From Diploptera punctata (taxonomy: Eukaryota; Arthropoda; Insecta; Blattodea; Blaberidae): 64,000 bases of DNA. The DNA is taken from contig JASPKZ010001230.1 in NCBI GenBank assembly GCA_030220185.1, positions 248,001 through 312,000 of the forward strand. The letters are read 5' to 3'. Numbering within the stretch: position 1 is the first letter of the stretch; every line of letters begins with the position of its first letter. The position numbers were made by a program, and so were the translations under genes. Positions 18,763-29,934 of the stretch are shown in pieces. The notes beneath the pieces were generated by a model. That model did not search any database. It was not told the origin of the DNA and saw only the letters and a list, made by a program, of their open reading frames with translations.

Positions 18763-19692
18763 TAGGGATGCAAACGATACATCGATGTTTTAAAACACCA
18801 ATGTATCATTCATAAACATCAATGTTAAAACCCTTAACATCGACGATACATCGCTCTTTACGAACGATATTTTGTCATTCCTAGCACCATCTATTGCATT
18901 ATTTTTCACTGCTCATTCACTTCCTCAGTCACAAGCTGTGTATGGGGTATGTCAGAAAAATTTTCACCAACATTTGAAAGCACAGTTTCATTAAAAGTAG
19001 AAATTGAAAAGGAGGTGTCAAATGGTTTCAATAAACTTCGCTCATCCTTGGCTATCACAACCACTCTAGATCCACGCTTCAATCTAATTCATTTCAAAGA
19101 TGCAACTGCTTAGAGTAAAGTCATTAATTATATAAATACTTAACCAGTATGCAAGCAGCTGTTTTACTAACTGAGTCTTCCGACAAATCTGAAAGGAATG
19201 AAAATAATGAATCCGAACGTGACATATGGAGTTACCACAAACAATTAATGTGTAACAACATAAAAAATTAAAACATCAGATAAATCAAAAGCAGAATCAA
19301 AATTTCACATGTTTATGTTGTCTCTTGTAACTCCCATAAAAGCATAGTCTTTAAAATGTGGGATGGCATGAAAGGTTTATTTCCTGGACTGTATAAACTG
19401 GCGATAATATATTTAATTGATATATTTGCCTATTGTAGCAACAATGATACTGTTTTCAGAGGCTGGGGCTACAATTACCCAAAAAAGAAACCGCTTACTA
19501 AACACAAGATTGTCAAAATTGTTGTTTTTTAATTCTATTTTGCAAAATAAATAATTAATAAACATTTTAAACATCGAAAAAACATCAATATATCTTTCAT
19601 AAACATAGATGTTTTTTTGACATCGATGTTTTACTTTTGAAAACATTGATGTTCTAACATCAATGTTTTTTATGAGCGATGTTGCATCTCTA
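18763..19692 (+). mobile_element. hAT transposon remnant with 8-bp target duplication
   Basis: The exact 8-bp duplication GCAGAAAT is at 18755-18762 and 19693-19700. Ends TAGGGATGCAAACGA and the complement TAGAGATGCAACATCGC are imperfect TIRs, with several internal copies of ACATCGATGTTTT-type subterminal repeats at both ends. The plus strand keeps transposase pieces: LAITTTLDPRFNLIHFKDAT (19050-19110), the ZBED-type catalytic region, and ATITQKRNRLLNT followed by KLLFFNS-like sequence (19440-19540), the C-terminal dimerisation segment. Many stops; internally deleted. Confidence 0.85.
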
Positions 19693-20217
19693 GCAGAAAT
19701 AATTTAAAAATATTCTCCATTTCAAAATAATTTTTTGTAGAATCATCTTGTGATTGTTGAAAAAAAAATTGAACTTCCCATATGATATTTATAAAGTAAT
19801 TACATTCAAAAGATTTTTAATTAAAGGAGATAAAATTTAATTCAAGCAATGGTTATATTCATTCATTGTAAAATGCCACCATTGTAAGTACTGTTATTAT
19901 TTTTATGATAACCCATTAACTGCTAGTTTTTTAAATATGATAATTATTATGAAATTTGATTGTTACTTCATAATTTATTTATGAAACAATTGGAAATCTC
20001 CCTGGAATAAGAATGTAACAAATAATTTAATGTGACATTATTGTTGTTTTAGATGGAACACTACCTTATTGCCAAACCTAATCAAGTGGTAAATAAAGTC
20101 ATTATTTAGTGAGTAAGTTTGAGAAAGATTATGTAAAATAGTGAATATTGCATTTACTTCAACCGCTTAAAATCATATTTGGATAAATTGACGGGTACAT
20201 CCTTTTTCAGGGAGTTT

Positions 20218-20569
20218 TTCGATTATAAAAGATCAGTTTCTTCAGTAGTAATATGTGTTACTGCAACAATGAAAAAATTGGACATGATCCTCAATAGGGG
20301 ACCATGGTAGTTAATGGGTTAAGTTTCATTAAAATGTACATGGTGGATGCTAGAAATTAAAACTTATTATTTTAAAGAGACACTTGAAGGTTTTTTCGAT
20401 TATAAAAGATCAGTTTCTTCAGTAGTAATATGTGTTACTGCAACAATGAAAAAATTGGACACGATCCTCAATAGGGGACCATGGTAGTTAATGGGACTTA
20501 AGTTTCATTAAAATGTACATGGTGGATGCTAGAAATTAAAACTTATTATTTTAAAGAGACACTTGAAGG
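20218..20569 (+). repeat. Recent tandem duplication, unit 177-179 bp
   Basis: GATTATAAAAGATCAGTTTC begins at 20221 and again at 20398; CACTTGAAGG ends the copies at 20390 and 20569. The two copies are almost identical; the differences I see are ATG versus ACG at 20286/20463 and two extra bases in the second copy near 20494. The unit contains no gene or element I recognise. Confidence 0.92.
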
Positions 20570-20934
20570 TATCAATTCCATGGCTAAGAAGAAAATCTAA
20601 ACATACAAAAAAGAATGGATTTCAATGTAACATGTTAATAACTTCCTCTTTTCTTCCATATTGATGCTACTACAAAGAAATAAAATATTGATTTCATATG
20701 TAAAGTTAGCCACTCCTTTTGTCTTGACAATTCTGTCATCTTTCATTGTTTAATTGGGTGGTGGGATATGTATGCATAACCTTGATTCTTTTAAGAGCTG
20801 TCTCTGTTATCTGAACTGATGCTAAAATGTCACTCCCAGTATGACAGTAATCACCAGTGCCTGGATTTTGATGACCTAAACATTTAAAAAAAAAGAGGAC
20901 CTGAAAACTTAAAAAAAGACCTACAAATTTAAAA

Positions 20935-21180
20935 AATCTTCTTCTTCTTAAATGGCACTACAGCCCAATAAGGACCTTCGCCTCCTCCAGACATCCCTCT
21001 CCATAGAAAGTCTTTCCCAATGGTTTATTTGACATTTTTTTAAGATCCTGGCGCACACAATTCCGCCATCTGTTCTAAAGTCTTCCTCTCAATCTGGTTT
21101 CTTAAGGTTGTGAACAGAAGATTTGTTTTACTTTCTATTATTTGGCATTCCAATTCTTCCGAGGCTTCAAGACAGTTTTA
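20935..21180 (-). mobile_element. LINE C-terminal fragment
   Basis: On the minus strand NRWRNCVRQDLKKM and EEAKVLIGL-CHLRRRR resemble the arginine-rich tail of non-LTR retrotransposon polyproteins; stops are frequent. Poly(A)-rich sequence precedes it at 20880-20935. Confidence 0.5.
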
Positions 21181-21600
21181 CAGAATGGGTCGTCAGTGCA
21201 TGCCTAACCCCCCCAACCTGGAGGGTCAGGGATTCTTTTGTTGGGGTTCCATACCCTAGTTTGAGGGTGCCAGGCTTCGCCTGAACCAATTCCTAAGGGT
21301 CTTGGCTTGCTGGTCAGGTGGCTGTTTTAATGCCTTCTGTCTTATATCTAGGTATTTATTAATACATCTACTCAGCATTGATGCACCTCCAGCAGTAGGT
21401 ATTTGTATAAAATGGATAATTTAGGAAAGATAACTGGAGGTTATGAGCTACTCAGTCCCCAGGGGTATAGGAAGGTTATGAAATGAAAGGATATTTGGTT
21501 AAGGACAGCAGTTTGCTGCTCCTATTAGTCGCCTTTTACGACAGGGGGAGGTCCCATGGTGCTATTCTACAACCCGGCACCACACAGGGTACAAATTTAA
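21180..21600 (+). repeat. Repeat with conserved TTAGTCGCCTTTTACGACA end
   Basis: GC-richer block ending in CCTATTAGTCGCCTTTTACG and ACAGGGGGAGGTCCCATGG, a conserved 3' segment seen in insect LINE/SINE 3' ends. The family is not established from this window because no second copy is present. Confidence 0.45.
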
Positions 21601-21869
21601 AAAAAATATGTTTTCTTATTTAAATAGTACACATTTACTTTGTGTGATCTCTATTAATTAACAATGATGCAGCAACAATTACATTTGTAATCATACAAAC
21701 AAAATAGTTGGATATCAAAACAAGTTTCCCTTTCTATCTACAAAACAATCTGCATACCTCTTCCACCCCTTCCTAAAAATGCAGGTTTTTCAAGAATGCA
21801 TGTAAGGGGTGCACAAAGCAACTAGTTAATTCAATGATAACGAAATGAATCTTCAGATATATGAGTGCT

Positions 21870-22135
21870 AGTGCTTATTTATTTATTTTTTTGTCTAATG
21901 CCACTAGGTAGTCTTTTATGACATTTCTGGCTTATTGTAATCCATTTCGTAGGTTGGGGCACCTGGAAGGCGGAGTTACATTACTCCAATGATATGATGG
22001 GTGATAAATAATAATGAAACACCAGAATAGTTCTTAACCTAAATTCCAGACCATGGGCAACCACAGGAATAATTCCCTTTAAGAAAAAATTCCCATTGTT
22101 TGACCAGGAATCGAACCCAGGACATCATGAACTCA
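21870..22135 (-). mobile_element. tRNA-derived SINE (family F)
   Basis: On the minus strand GTCCTGGGTTCGATTCCTGG (box B) is followed by TTTTTTCTTAAAGGGAATTA and CCATGGTCTGGA, and the element ends in an ATAAATAAATAA tail. A plus-strand copy is at 50030-50215. No clear target duplication. Confidence 0.65.
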
Positions 22136-22139
22136 CTGA

Positions 22140-22610
22140 AGGACAAATTATGTTTAAAGAGAAAAATATACACCAAGACTGGGGTTGAACCAAGGACCTT
22201 CAACTTTACATGTTAATGCTCAAATATAATATAAAATATTATTTGAAAAGAAAATTAATGCCTGAACTGGATTTGAACATGAGACCTCTAGCTTTATAAA
22301 CTAGTGGAAATCTTAGGTTCAAATCCCAGATCAGATATTATTTTTTTCTTATTCATTTCATACATCTCAATGATGGATAAATTATATTTGAAGAGAAAAA
22401 TTATACCCCTACACTGAGACTCGAACCACCCAGGACCTTTGGCTTCTATGTATATACAACATATATAAGAGACGAATTTGCATTTAGATTTTAACTAGCC
22501 CCGGTAGCTCAGTCGGTAGAGCATTGGCCCGGATAGCCAAAGGTCCTGGGTTTGAATCTCAGTCTGGGCATATAATTTTTCTCTTCAAATATGATTAATT
22601 TTTCTTTTCA
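22140..22610. repeat. tRNA-like cluster (T1/T2)
   Basis: 22160-22225 (minus, very worn T2), 22375-22445 (minus, truncated T1/T2) and 22498-22569 (plus, T1 with GGTAGCTCAGTCGG and GGGTTTGAATCTC). Each has the typical TATTTGAAGAGAAAAAT or TTTTTCTCTTCAAATAT flank. Only the last has a complete core. Confidence 0.65.
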
Positions 22611-22639
22611 AATAATAATTTGTTCATCATAATAAATGT

Positions 22640-23060
22640 TCTTCTTCTTCTTCCTTCCAAGTATTAGGCCAAGGCCTGTTAAGATCCTATAGAAAATTTT
22701 CCCGTATGGGAAATTCTCGTATAAGATTGAAAGCATAATAATAGTCCCTTCAATTGGTTGCTGGCCAAAGGAAGGCAAGACCAGTGATGGGCTACCATCT
22801 TATAGCCTCTGGTCAGGCTTTTCTGGAGAAGGAAAGAAAATAAAGGAAAGAAGAAATGGAAGAAAGGAAAGACTCCCTAGCCCTTGGATGCCCTAATAGC
22901 GTCGGGGTCGAAAAAACAAGAGTTAACCAAGAGAGGTTAGATAGTAAAGTTAAAAGAGTGCAAAACACAAGTAAGTGGAAGAAATGTTTTGCACAGCTTG
23001 GGCACCTTGTGGTCGCCATCCACATATCCCCTAGATGAGGACCCCTGAGGGCCATAATAA
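22640..23060 (-). repeat. Unclassified block, possible LINE or SINE end
   Basis: GC-richer than its surroundings. Contains CGAGAATTTCCCATACGGGA (minus strand, palindromic), TTGGTTGCTGGCC and CATATCCCCTAGATGAGGAC. The 99-codon minus frame at 22813-23112 is low-complexity and not convincing as a gene. Confidence 0.4.
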
Positions 23061-23451
23061 ATGTTAAATTTAAATTATAACATTGAAATATAAAATATTG
23101 CAACATATTCACATGAAAGTAATGAAAAAGACAAATATAATGAGGCTAAAACAATGAAAATTACACAATGGTATAAAAGTAACAAAAAAACCTAGAATTT
23201 AAAAAAAAATAGTCTAAAATGACAAAAAATAACTTAATAAATATGCATTTCTATAATCTGAGGGTATGATCAGGATTTTGTATGCAGATTAGCAATGTCT
23301 AGAAAAATGCAGTTATTAAAAGATGATATGTCATCAAATTCTGGGTGCTGGTAAATCACATACCTAAGTAGACAGTATGAACTTATGTGGAAGATGTTTG
23401 TTTGAGTGTGTATTTTAAGGAACCATTTGAGCATGAGACTAAGGAAGAGTT

Positions 23452-23720
23452 AAGAATCAAATGAATCGTGAATTCTTCTTACCTCATACATCTATTTTTT
23501 TTTACATACATAGATATATGAATTGTGAATTCTTCTTACCTCATACATCTATTTTCTTTTTTTTACATACATAGATGTATGAGGTAAGAAGAATTCACAA
23601 TTCATATATCTATGTAGGCCTATGTAAAAAGAATAGATGTATGAGGTAAGAAGAATTCACGATTCATTTGATTCTTATTAAGAAAACCTCATAATGTAAA
23701 AATTCCCAAATTTATTATAT
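23452..23720 (+). mobile_element. Penelope-like hairpin with a second hairpin nested in it
   Basis: The target duplication TAAGGAAGAGTT is at 23440-23451 and 23721-23732. Outer arms CGTGAATTCTTCTTACCTCA at 23469 and its complement near 23650; inner arms repeat the same end (TGAATTCTTCTTACCTCATA at 23527 and its complement near 23575). The tail AAACCTCATAATGTAAAAAT follows, then the duplication. About 270 bp and non-coding. Confidence 0.85.
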
Positions 23721-24099
23721 TAAGGAAGAGTTGTTAAAAATACTGTGTACACAAGTCAATTGTCTCCCAATGGAGAATATAGGCTCTTCAAACTCACACT
23801 GCCATTTTTTGTTAACCATTGTACTTCACACCTGTCAATTATTAGCTCTTATTTGAAAGTTACAGTCATAGGTCTATATTTAATTTTAAAAAATATATTT
23901 ACCTTTTGGTGTCAGATTTACATCATACATATCATATCCTAATATTTCTTCACCTATACAGAGCATGTAAAAATTGTAAGGTTTTGGATTAAATATTTTG
24001 ATTAATATACAAATAAATTAAGATTTTTAAAATACACAATTAAGTAGGGAAATTCATAAAAGTGATAATAAGTGGGTATCATTAACATTTACAGGTACA

Positions 24100-24625
24100 G
24101 AAACACAAAAGCTAGCAAAAATCCTCAAAAAACATGATAAAAACATAAAAATTGCCTACAGAATATATAACAAACTAAATAATATAATTTCAAATAAAAT
24201 AGAGGAAACAAACATATATAAAAATAAAGGAGTTTATAAATTGAAATGTAATAGCTGTGACAAATTTTATATTGGAAGAACTACTAGAAACGTCACTACA
24301 AGATATAATGAACATTTTAGAGATTTCTTGAAGAATGAAGGTAAATCAAGTTTTTCAAAACACGTAGTAGAATCAGGACATCAATTTAACACAATAGACA
24401 ATGTATTACCGATCCTACATAGAGAAAATGATACATCGAAAATCATCGTTCTCGAAGAGTTAGAAATTATAAAGGAAACCACAAACAAACACCTGTTAAA
24501 TGAGAACATACCCAGTAATGTGAACCCTCTCTACAAAATCGTTATCAGCAACAGTCAGTCCCAAACTGTAAGCAGACTTACGTTATCGGAAGGCCTCCTA
24601 CAAAACTACACTGATGATTATTGAG
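24100..24625 (+). pseudogene. GIY-YIG endonuclease end of another Penelope-like element
   Basis: 24241-24624 is open; the upstream frame from about 24110 reads KKHDKNIKIAYRIYNKLNNI. The domain has KGVYKLKCNSCDKFYIGRTT (GVY and YIG), RNVTTRYNEHFRDF, SKHVVESGH and ENDTSKIIVLEELEIIKET (the glutamate of GIY-YIG enzymes), then SNVNPLYKIVI. It differs from P1 and P2, so it is a fourth lineage. RT motifs are missing. It would nick target DNA for reverse transcription. Confidence 0.78.
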
Positions 24626-24739
24626 GACGACTGAGATCTCAGGTACTGTTTTATATTTCTTAAAATTTTAATACCAATAAATAGAGGGAAAAAAAATTGT
24701 TCCTGAGTAGCAGTGATATATAAATTTTTCTCTCTATAG

Positions 24740-24875
24740 CTACGGCTAACAGAATAATATTAACTGTGATTTGAGGAAGGTGAATTATACAGGGAATGAT
24801 TAGAACACATTAGTTTAGGATAGGGATGTATGGAGAGCTTACGTCTGCATGACCATGAACGTCTGGTTTGGTGAA
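24740..24875 (+). mobile_element. LINE 3' end (family A), decayed
   Basis: AATATTAACTGTGATTTGAG at 24755 matches the family A NIN-DLRE coding end, followed by GATAGGGATGTATGGAGAGC and ATGACCATGAACGTC. The TAAG tail is lost. Confidence 0.68.
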
Positions 24876-25204
24876 TTTGTTATAGCTACAACTGGCATTA
24901 ATTTCCATTACAGAATTAAACGGAAGAGTTATGAAGACTACAGAGAAAAGGGATGTTTGTTAGTATTACAAATTGCATAGCTGAGTGATGTAGTTAAAAC
25001 TGCAGAGAAAAATGGGAAGCTAATTATGAGAAATTTCATGTTAAAGATTTCCCTCTCAGGTTTCAAACACAACATTTTTTAACTATTATAGAATGTGAGG
25101 TGAAGTGAACAGAATTTATTTTAAATTACATTTTTGTTCTCGTAATTGATGGCAAGTAACATTATGGGGTATTTTATCAATGAAATTGATTCAGTTATTA
25201 ATCA

Positions 25205-25975
25205 CCTTACCTCATATTTTGCCTTCTCACTCGGAATATGTTTTGAAGTTCATTTCCTCCATTTTTAACCAAAAAGTAACTTCTGAGTTCGCTGCCAAAA
25301 TTTTGCATATTCTCTTCCTCTGGTGTTGGGTAGATGAAGCTCGCAATTAAATCCTTTTCCCCAGGAACTTCAATTTTCATTATTTTGCCTCATATTTCTG
25401 GATATATATATATTTTTTCCCAAGAAGTGTTGAAATGGATACCTCCTGGAAAAGGGAAACGTGGTAGACCAAAGCCAATGTGCATACAGGGAATTCAAGA
25501 CAACATGCAGAAGAGAAATATGACAGAAGCAGACACACAAGATTGGGAAGTGTGGAAGAAAAAAAAAATTGTATATTTTGGTCGAGGATACCTGTGTATA
25601 TAACAGAAACAATCCTAAAATAAATAAATATATTTTTCCCATACAGTGTGTGCTATTGGTTTTTCTAGTTGTTTCACTAATTTTGTTTTCTCTTTGAATC
25701 CATGATTTTCTGTCCACACATGAGCAGCTAATGCCTATTTTTTCCTCAATGTTCTATACTTTCAAGGTGTTCTTTCATGCTGATATTCAGAAAATGGAGG
25801 AAATGCTGTTCGAAACATGTTCCAGTTGAAAGAATAAAATATGAGGAGAGATTTAAAAAATGGTCAGAGCAATATTTAAAAATCTCACCTCACAAATCTT
25901 ATGTTTTTCCATGATAACTATTTCAAATGGAATCCTGTCTATATTTTAAATGAATATTATTTCATAATGTTTACT
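25205..25975 (-). mobile_element. Penelope-like element (P1) with a LINE end inserted
   Basis: CACCTTACCTCATATTTTGC (25202) opens the left arm. Minus-strand coding remnants of the C-terminus and GIY-YIG region follow (25240-25420, 25630-25760). The right arm has GTTCGAAACATGTTCC (25808) and AAAATATGAGGAGAG; the tail TTTCATAATGTTTACTTCC is at 25960-25978. A second insertion (25424-25625) splits the coding part. No clear target duplication next to the tail. Confidence 0.65.
25424..25625 (+). mobile_element. LINE C-terminal end inserted in Penelope sequence
   Basis: Encodes EVLKWIPPGKGKRGRPKPM and DTQDWEVWKKKK, a LINE C-terminal tail, ending with an AATAAATAAATA-type tail. TATATTTTTCCCA-like sequence stands on both sides (about 25408-25420 and 25628-25640), a probable target duplication that restores the Penelope reading when removed. 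Confidence 0.68.
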
Positions 25976-26472
25976 TCCTAACATTCATTTTAAATTAGAA
26001 TGAGATGAGATGTTTAATAACTGATTCAATTTATTTTATTACATTTTGTCTGCAAAACAATGAAAATATGACTTGCTCTTCCTTTTCTATGGAGTTTTAT
26101 TTTGTTAGTTAATTTTAAAATAAAATTGTTTGTTGAATATTTTATTGAATTAAATCAAACAATGATTATTTTTTTCTGACTTTAAACATAATATGAACTT
26201 GAACTGAAATAATAAAATATGAAATCATTAAAAAGCCAGAATATATTTTAAATTTAACACCCAACATTTTGTAGGAATTACTGATGAACTGGAATAAATT
26301 ATATTTATGCAGCTATAATATAGAATTTAAATGTGTAGCCAAAATTTAATTAAATTGATATGTGCATTATTATTTTATTGTTGTAATGTTATGAATTCTG
26401 AGATGAAAACTAAACACAATGTGTCTAAGATTTAAATTAAAATGTTTTATACCTAACCTCATAACCAGTCTT

Positions 26473-26519
26473 CTAATTATACCTGTTTCAAAGCTTAGGC
26501 AGCTTCATCTTCAGTAATT
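26473..26519 (-). ncRNA. Hammerhead ribozyme, canonical core
   Basis: Minus strand: CTGAAGA (complement at 26508-26514), extra T (26507), helix II GAAGCT/AGCTTT (6 pairs, one G-T), GAAA (complement 26486-26489), short CAGG helix III region, cleavage triplet GTA (26480-26482) and helix I AATTA/TAATT (26515-26519 with 26475-26479, 5 pairs). One of the best preserved copies in the window. Confidence 0.78.
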
Positions 26520-26605
26520 TCTTGTCGACTGATGTTATGTTGGTCAGGAGAACTGCAGGGAGGAAGAATCAATTCTCCTGATGGGCATAACATCAGTCGA
26601 CAAGA

Positions 26606-26650
26606 AATTACCGAAGATGAAGCTGCTTAAGCTTTGAAACCGGTATAATT
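26606..26650 (+). ncRNA. Hammerhead ribozyme, inverted partner with a core mutation
   Basis: Same helices as the minus-strand partner (helix I AATTA 26606-26610 with TAATT 26646-26650; GAAA 26636-26639; GTA 26643-26645). The first box reads CCGAAGA (26611-26617), so the invariant U4 is C. That change should abolish cleavage, while the partner on the other strand is intact. Confidence 0.7.
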
Positions 26651-26671
26651 AGAAAACTGGATATGATGTGA

Positions 26672-27190
26672 GGTATCATCACCATCCTTCAAGGATTAGG
26701 TTCCAATCTCACATCTGTTCAGCCCAGCACTTTCTTGGTCTTCCCAACCGATCTTCGTCCTCCAGGATTATACATCAGTACCATCTTTGGTATCCTAGGA
26801 AAATCTACAAGCTTATGACATTACTACATTACAAAGAAAATCTGCAATAGCAACATTCAGACTGCTAATGGGATATGACTGCCTGAATAAACACCTACAC
26901 AGAATTCATAATAGATTCACCTAAATGCCATTTTTGCAATTTAAATGAAGATACGGAAAGAAACCATCTCCTGCATTGTCCAGCTTTTGGAGAAGAGACT
27001 AGTCTTTCTGCTAAATATTGAAGTGCAAGAGAGCGAATGATTTCATTATCAAGTGCTCGACATTAGATACCAACCAACCATCTTTGGTATCCTATCCTCT
27101 GTCATTCTTTCTGATGTTCTTTTCTTTTTCCTTCAGGACCCAGGCCTCACTTCCATACATCGCCACTGGTAGTGCCATCGTTGAGTAAAA
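26672..27190 (+). mobile_element. LINE RNase H-like end
   Basis: 26815-27070 encodes, with frame changes, ATFRLLMGYDCLNKHLHRIH, CNLNEDTERNHLLHCPAFGE and KYWSARERM, the end of an RNase H-bearing LINE ORF. The sequence at 26690-26790 and 27080-27180 (ATCTTTGGTATCCTA twice) is non-coding repeat. Confidence 0.65.
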
Positions 27191-27416
27191 TCTTAGCTGT
27201 GTGAGGTGAGGTATAAAACATTTTAATTAAAATCTTAAATTAAACCTCATAGAGATTTTTTCCTATAAAAGTTCAACAATGAATTTATATTTTACATGTT
27301 TTGGCTTTTTTACTTTTATTAAGATCAGAATTAGATGGGAATTGGTTCCTAGTTACTTCTCCTAACCTATGTGTAGCAAGCTACTTATTTATATTATAAA
27401 AATTCATTTAAAACGA

Positions 27417-27417
<1 letters not shown>

Positions 27418-27457
<40 letters not shown>
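27418..27457 (+). repeat. (AT)n microsatellite
   Basis: About 18-19 uninterrupted TA dinucleotides. Confidence 0.95.
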
Positions 27458-27459
<2 letters not shown>

Positions 27460-28174
27460 TTTAGCAGTTCATTTTATAAAGATAATTAAAATTATTATCC
27501 GTGTTACTGCTGTAAAAACCCATTACAAATGATCATAATATTATGCCCATAAATCATGAGCCTACCTGCCTTTATAATATTAATTATGTATTTTCTATGA
27601 TAAACAAGCAGTTAAAAGAACTTATTTATAAGTGCATTTCTCTTTCCTCAGTCTGCATACTTGATGAATTGTTTTAATTTTGTTTTGTCTGTAGTTGTAA
27701 TAATTGTTATTGCTTTTTATGTATGATATTGTTCACCTGCAAGAAAAGTGACATATCTAAAAAATATAACATTTTAGAACTCAGTTCTCTCTCCTTTCAT
27801 TCTTAACCATTTTATGCTTTCAAGTGTGCTATTAGCACTTAGTTATCAATGCAAATGTAAAAACAATTAAGGATCAAGATATGTAATAGACAGGATTAAG
27901 TTGTAAAATTTTGTATTTTTCAGCTGTCACTTTTCTTGTGGGTGAGCAATGTCAAAGTTTTGTTATAACATTCCTAAATAATATAAAAATGTTATAAACC
28001 ACTTTTTTTGAGATCTTATGACTTGTAAAGTTTTTTTTTTAATATTTTATAATTGTGGCATTGTTTTATATATATTTAAGTATTTATGTAGAATAAATTG
28101 GTGTAGGAATAGAGAATAATTTGAGGTGATGCTCAAGGAAGCATGTCGATACTTAATATGAAAACTTTGTAAGT

Positions 28175-28310
28175 TAAGACGGCGGGGACTCAACATACTA
28201 ACCATATATCACTCCTACACTGGCTAGATGATCATCCACTTCTGTGATTAAGATATGTGGATGTGAGGCCAGCAGTTGGCTTGTAAGCCAAGGACCTTCT
28301 TTGCTTTTTA
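28175..28310 (+). repeat. SINE family E fragment
   Basis: CACTCCTACACTGGCTAGAT, GATCATCCACTTCTGTGATT and GTGGATGTGAGGCCAGCAG match the body of the SINE at 7058-7398. The tRNA-like head is missing. Confidence 0.7.
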
Positions 28311-29179
28311 TCCCATTGAGCTTTTTTGTGAGTTAAGATTTTTACAAAAATTGAGATATTGATGTAGGTAGAGTAAAACACTTAACCCACAATCTCCTCA
28401 TGTTAGAAATAGATCCATCATTAAGATGTATGAAATGAATAATAAAAACATTAGAAATAGATTGCTTGTTTATTGACTCAAAATTTAAATTGTAGGTGTT
28501 TTGACAAATGTTAAAAACCTCGTATCTCCTATAACAATAGATTCTTACAACAAAATATTATTAAAATACTATATGATATTATTTTAGACAACATACTCAT
28601 TGAATTTATAATTTTAAACATTAAGAGGAAGCAATATAAATTGATAAAATTAGTTGTTTTTTTTTTTTTTGCTTGCTGACAAAAATTTGAATAAACCAAA
28701 TTGCAAACTTTTCATTATTGGGTATTGATATGATAATTATCAGATGACATTATTATAGTGTGTTTTTCTAGTATCTAGTAACTTACATATTTTCTCTCAT
28801 TGAAACAATTCTGTCTATGATTATTGTTGTAGTAGATACTCTCAATTTAATAAATTTAAAATTGATTACTTTATTAAAAATGTGATAATATATGAATAAG
28901 AGTTCATTTCCTCTCTTGAATAACAACGTAACTCTTGTTCTGAGCTAAAAACTCTCAATACAAGTATTTCACCTTTTGTTTATTTTTTATTATTTCACTC
29001 ACCTCATACTTCATAATTCATAGCAGACCCAGGGTTTCTTCACATCATTTGTGACATTCTCAATGCTGTGCCACGTTCACAACTGACGTCCAACGGCCTT
29101 TTATCCTGCAGACTGACCTCCGCACCATCTGGTGGCCGACCGAAGAATTTCCAAATCAGTCCTCTCTCCTTATAACTGG

Positions 29180-29755
29180 GTATTTCAAAATTCATAGTTG
29201 TATTTTCATTCTTGCATATGTAAATTTTTTCCCAAATTGTGAGTTCCTTCGGTTTTCCAATTGTTTAAGTAATTTTGTTTTGGTTTCTATTCCATGTTTT
29301 TCTGACCAGGCATGTGCAGCTATTGCAGATTTTTCGGTTTCTCCATTTTTAACATCTCTGAGGTGTTCTTTTAATCTTGTATTTAGATTCCTTTTTGTTT
29401 TTCCTATGTATATCTTTTCACAATCTTTACAATTAATTTGATAAATTCCCGATTTTTTGCAGTCTTCAATCTTTTCATTTTTGTTGGTTTTTATTAAATT
29501 ACCTAAGCTGTAATCATTTTTCGGTGCTAATTTAATGTTGAATATGTTGAAAATTTTTTGAAACTTGTCAAATACTAAAGGATGGTATGTGAACTTCTTG
29601 AATTTTTTGCCTATATTTTTACTCCTGTCTGAAGAGTACTTTCATTAATGATTTTTTGTTCTTTGAATTTATTTATTTTCTTGTGTATCATCTTCTCCTG
29701 AAAACCATTATCCTTCGCAATTTTTATGATGTGTTCTTTCTCTTTATTGTACGTC
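29180..29755 (-). pseudogene. Penelope GIY-YIG region, broken
   Basis: On the minus strand, frames with stops give NKNEKIEDCKKSGIYQI, CKDCEKIYIGKTKR, NTRLKEHLRDVKNGE, AIAAHAWSEKHGIE and the C-terminus MNFEIPSYKERGLIWKFF. GIY and YIG motifs are present. Only the last third of the Penelope ORF remains. Confidence 0.72.
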
Positions 29756-29769
29756 AGTTGTGAACGTGA

Positions 29770-29821
29770 CACAGCATTGAGAATGTCACAAATGATGTGA
29801 AGAAACCCTGGGTCTGCTATG
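29770..29821 (+). ncRNA. Hammerhead ribozyme remnant, core decayed but stems kept
   Basis: Helix I AGCA/TGCT (29773-29776, 29815-29818), helix II TCAC/GTGA with 7-nt loop, GAAA at 29802-29805, helix III CC/GG and TC cleavage position are all present. The first box reads TTGAGAA (29777-29783) instead of CTGANGA. Confidence 0.5.
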
Positions 29822-29934
29822 AATTATGAAGTATGAGGTGAGTGAAATAATAAAAAATAAACAATATTAAAAAACCTCATAGTGTTATTTCCTATCCACA
29901 TAACTTAATTTCACCTTTTGTTCAACTAATGTGT

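Larger units (their letters stand above)
26440..27265. mobile_element. Penelope-like hairpin (P1) with LINE RNase H fragment inserted
   Basis: Left arm ATACCTAACCTCATAACCAG (26450) and its inverted partner (ACTGGATATGATGTGAGGTA) enclose two hammerheads and a short stem. The right arm resumes at about 27195 as TGTGAGGTGAGGTATAAAAC, followed by the tail TAAACCTCATAGAGATTTTT. The LINE-derived block lies between the repeated TGTGAGGT copies. Confidence 0.72.
28981..29908 (-). mobile_element. Penelope-like element with inverted terminal repeats and 14-bp target duplication
   Basis: The exact duplication TTTCACCTTTTGTT is at 28967-28980 and 29909-29922. Inverted arms of about 107 bp (28984-29092 and 29751-29858; TTTCACTCACCTCATACTTC and complement) flank a minus-strand GIY-YIG fragment. 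The tail AAAAACCTCATAGTGTTATT is at 29871-29890. This is the inverted pseudo-LTR layout known for Penelope elements. Confidence 0.88.

Noticed and set aside
22813..23112. Minus-strand ORF of 99 codons
   Set aside because: Low-complexity composition inside an unclassified repeat; both strands are open over the same stretch.
23452..23720. CRISPR-like or clustered repeat array
   Set aside because: The repeats are inverted stems of one insertion with a target duplication, without regular spacers.
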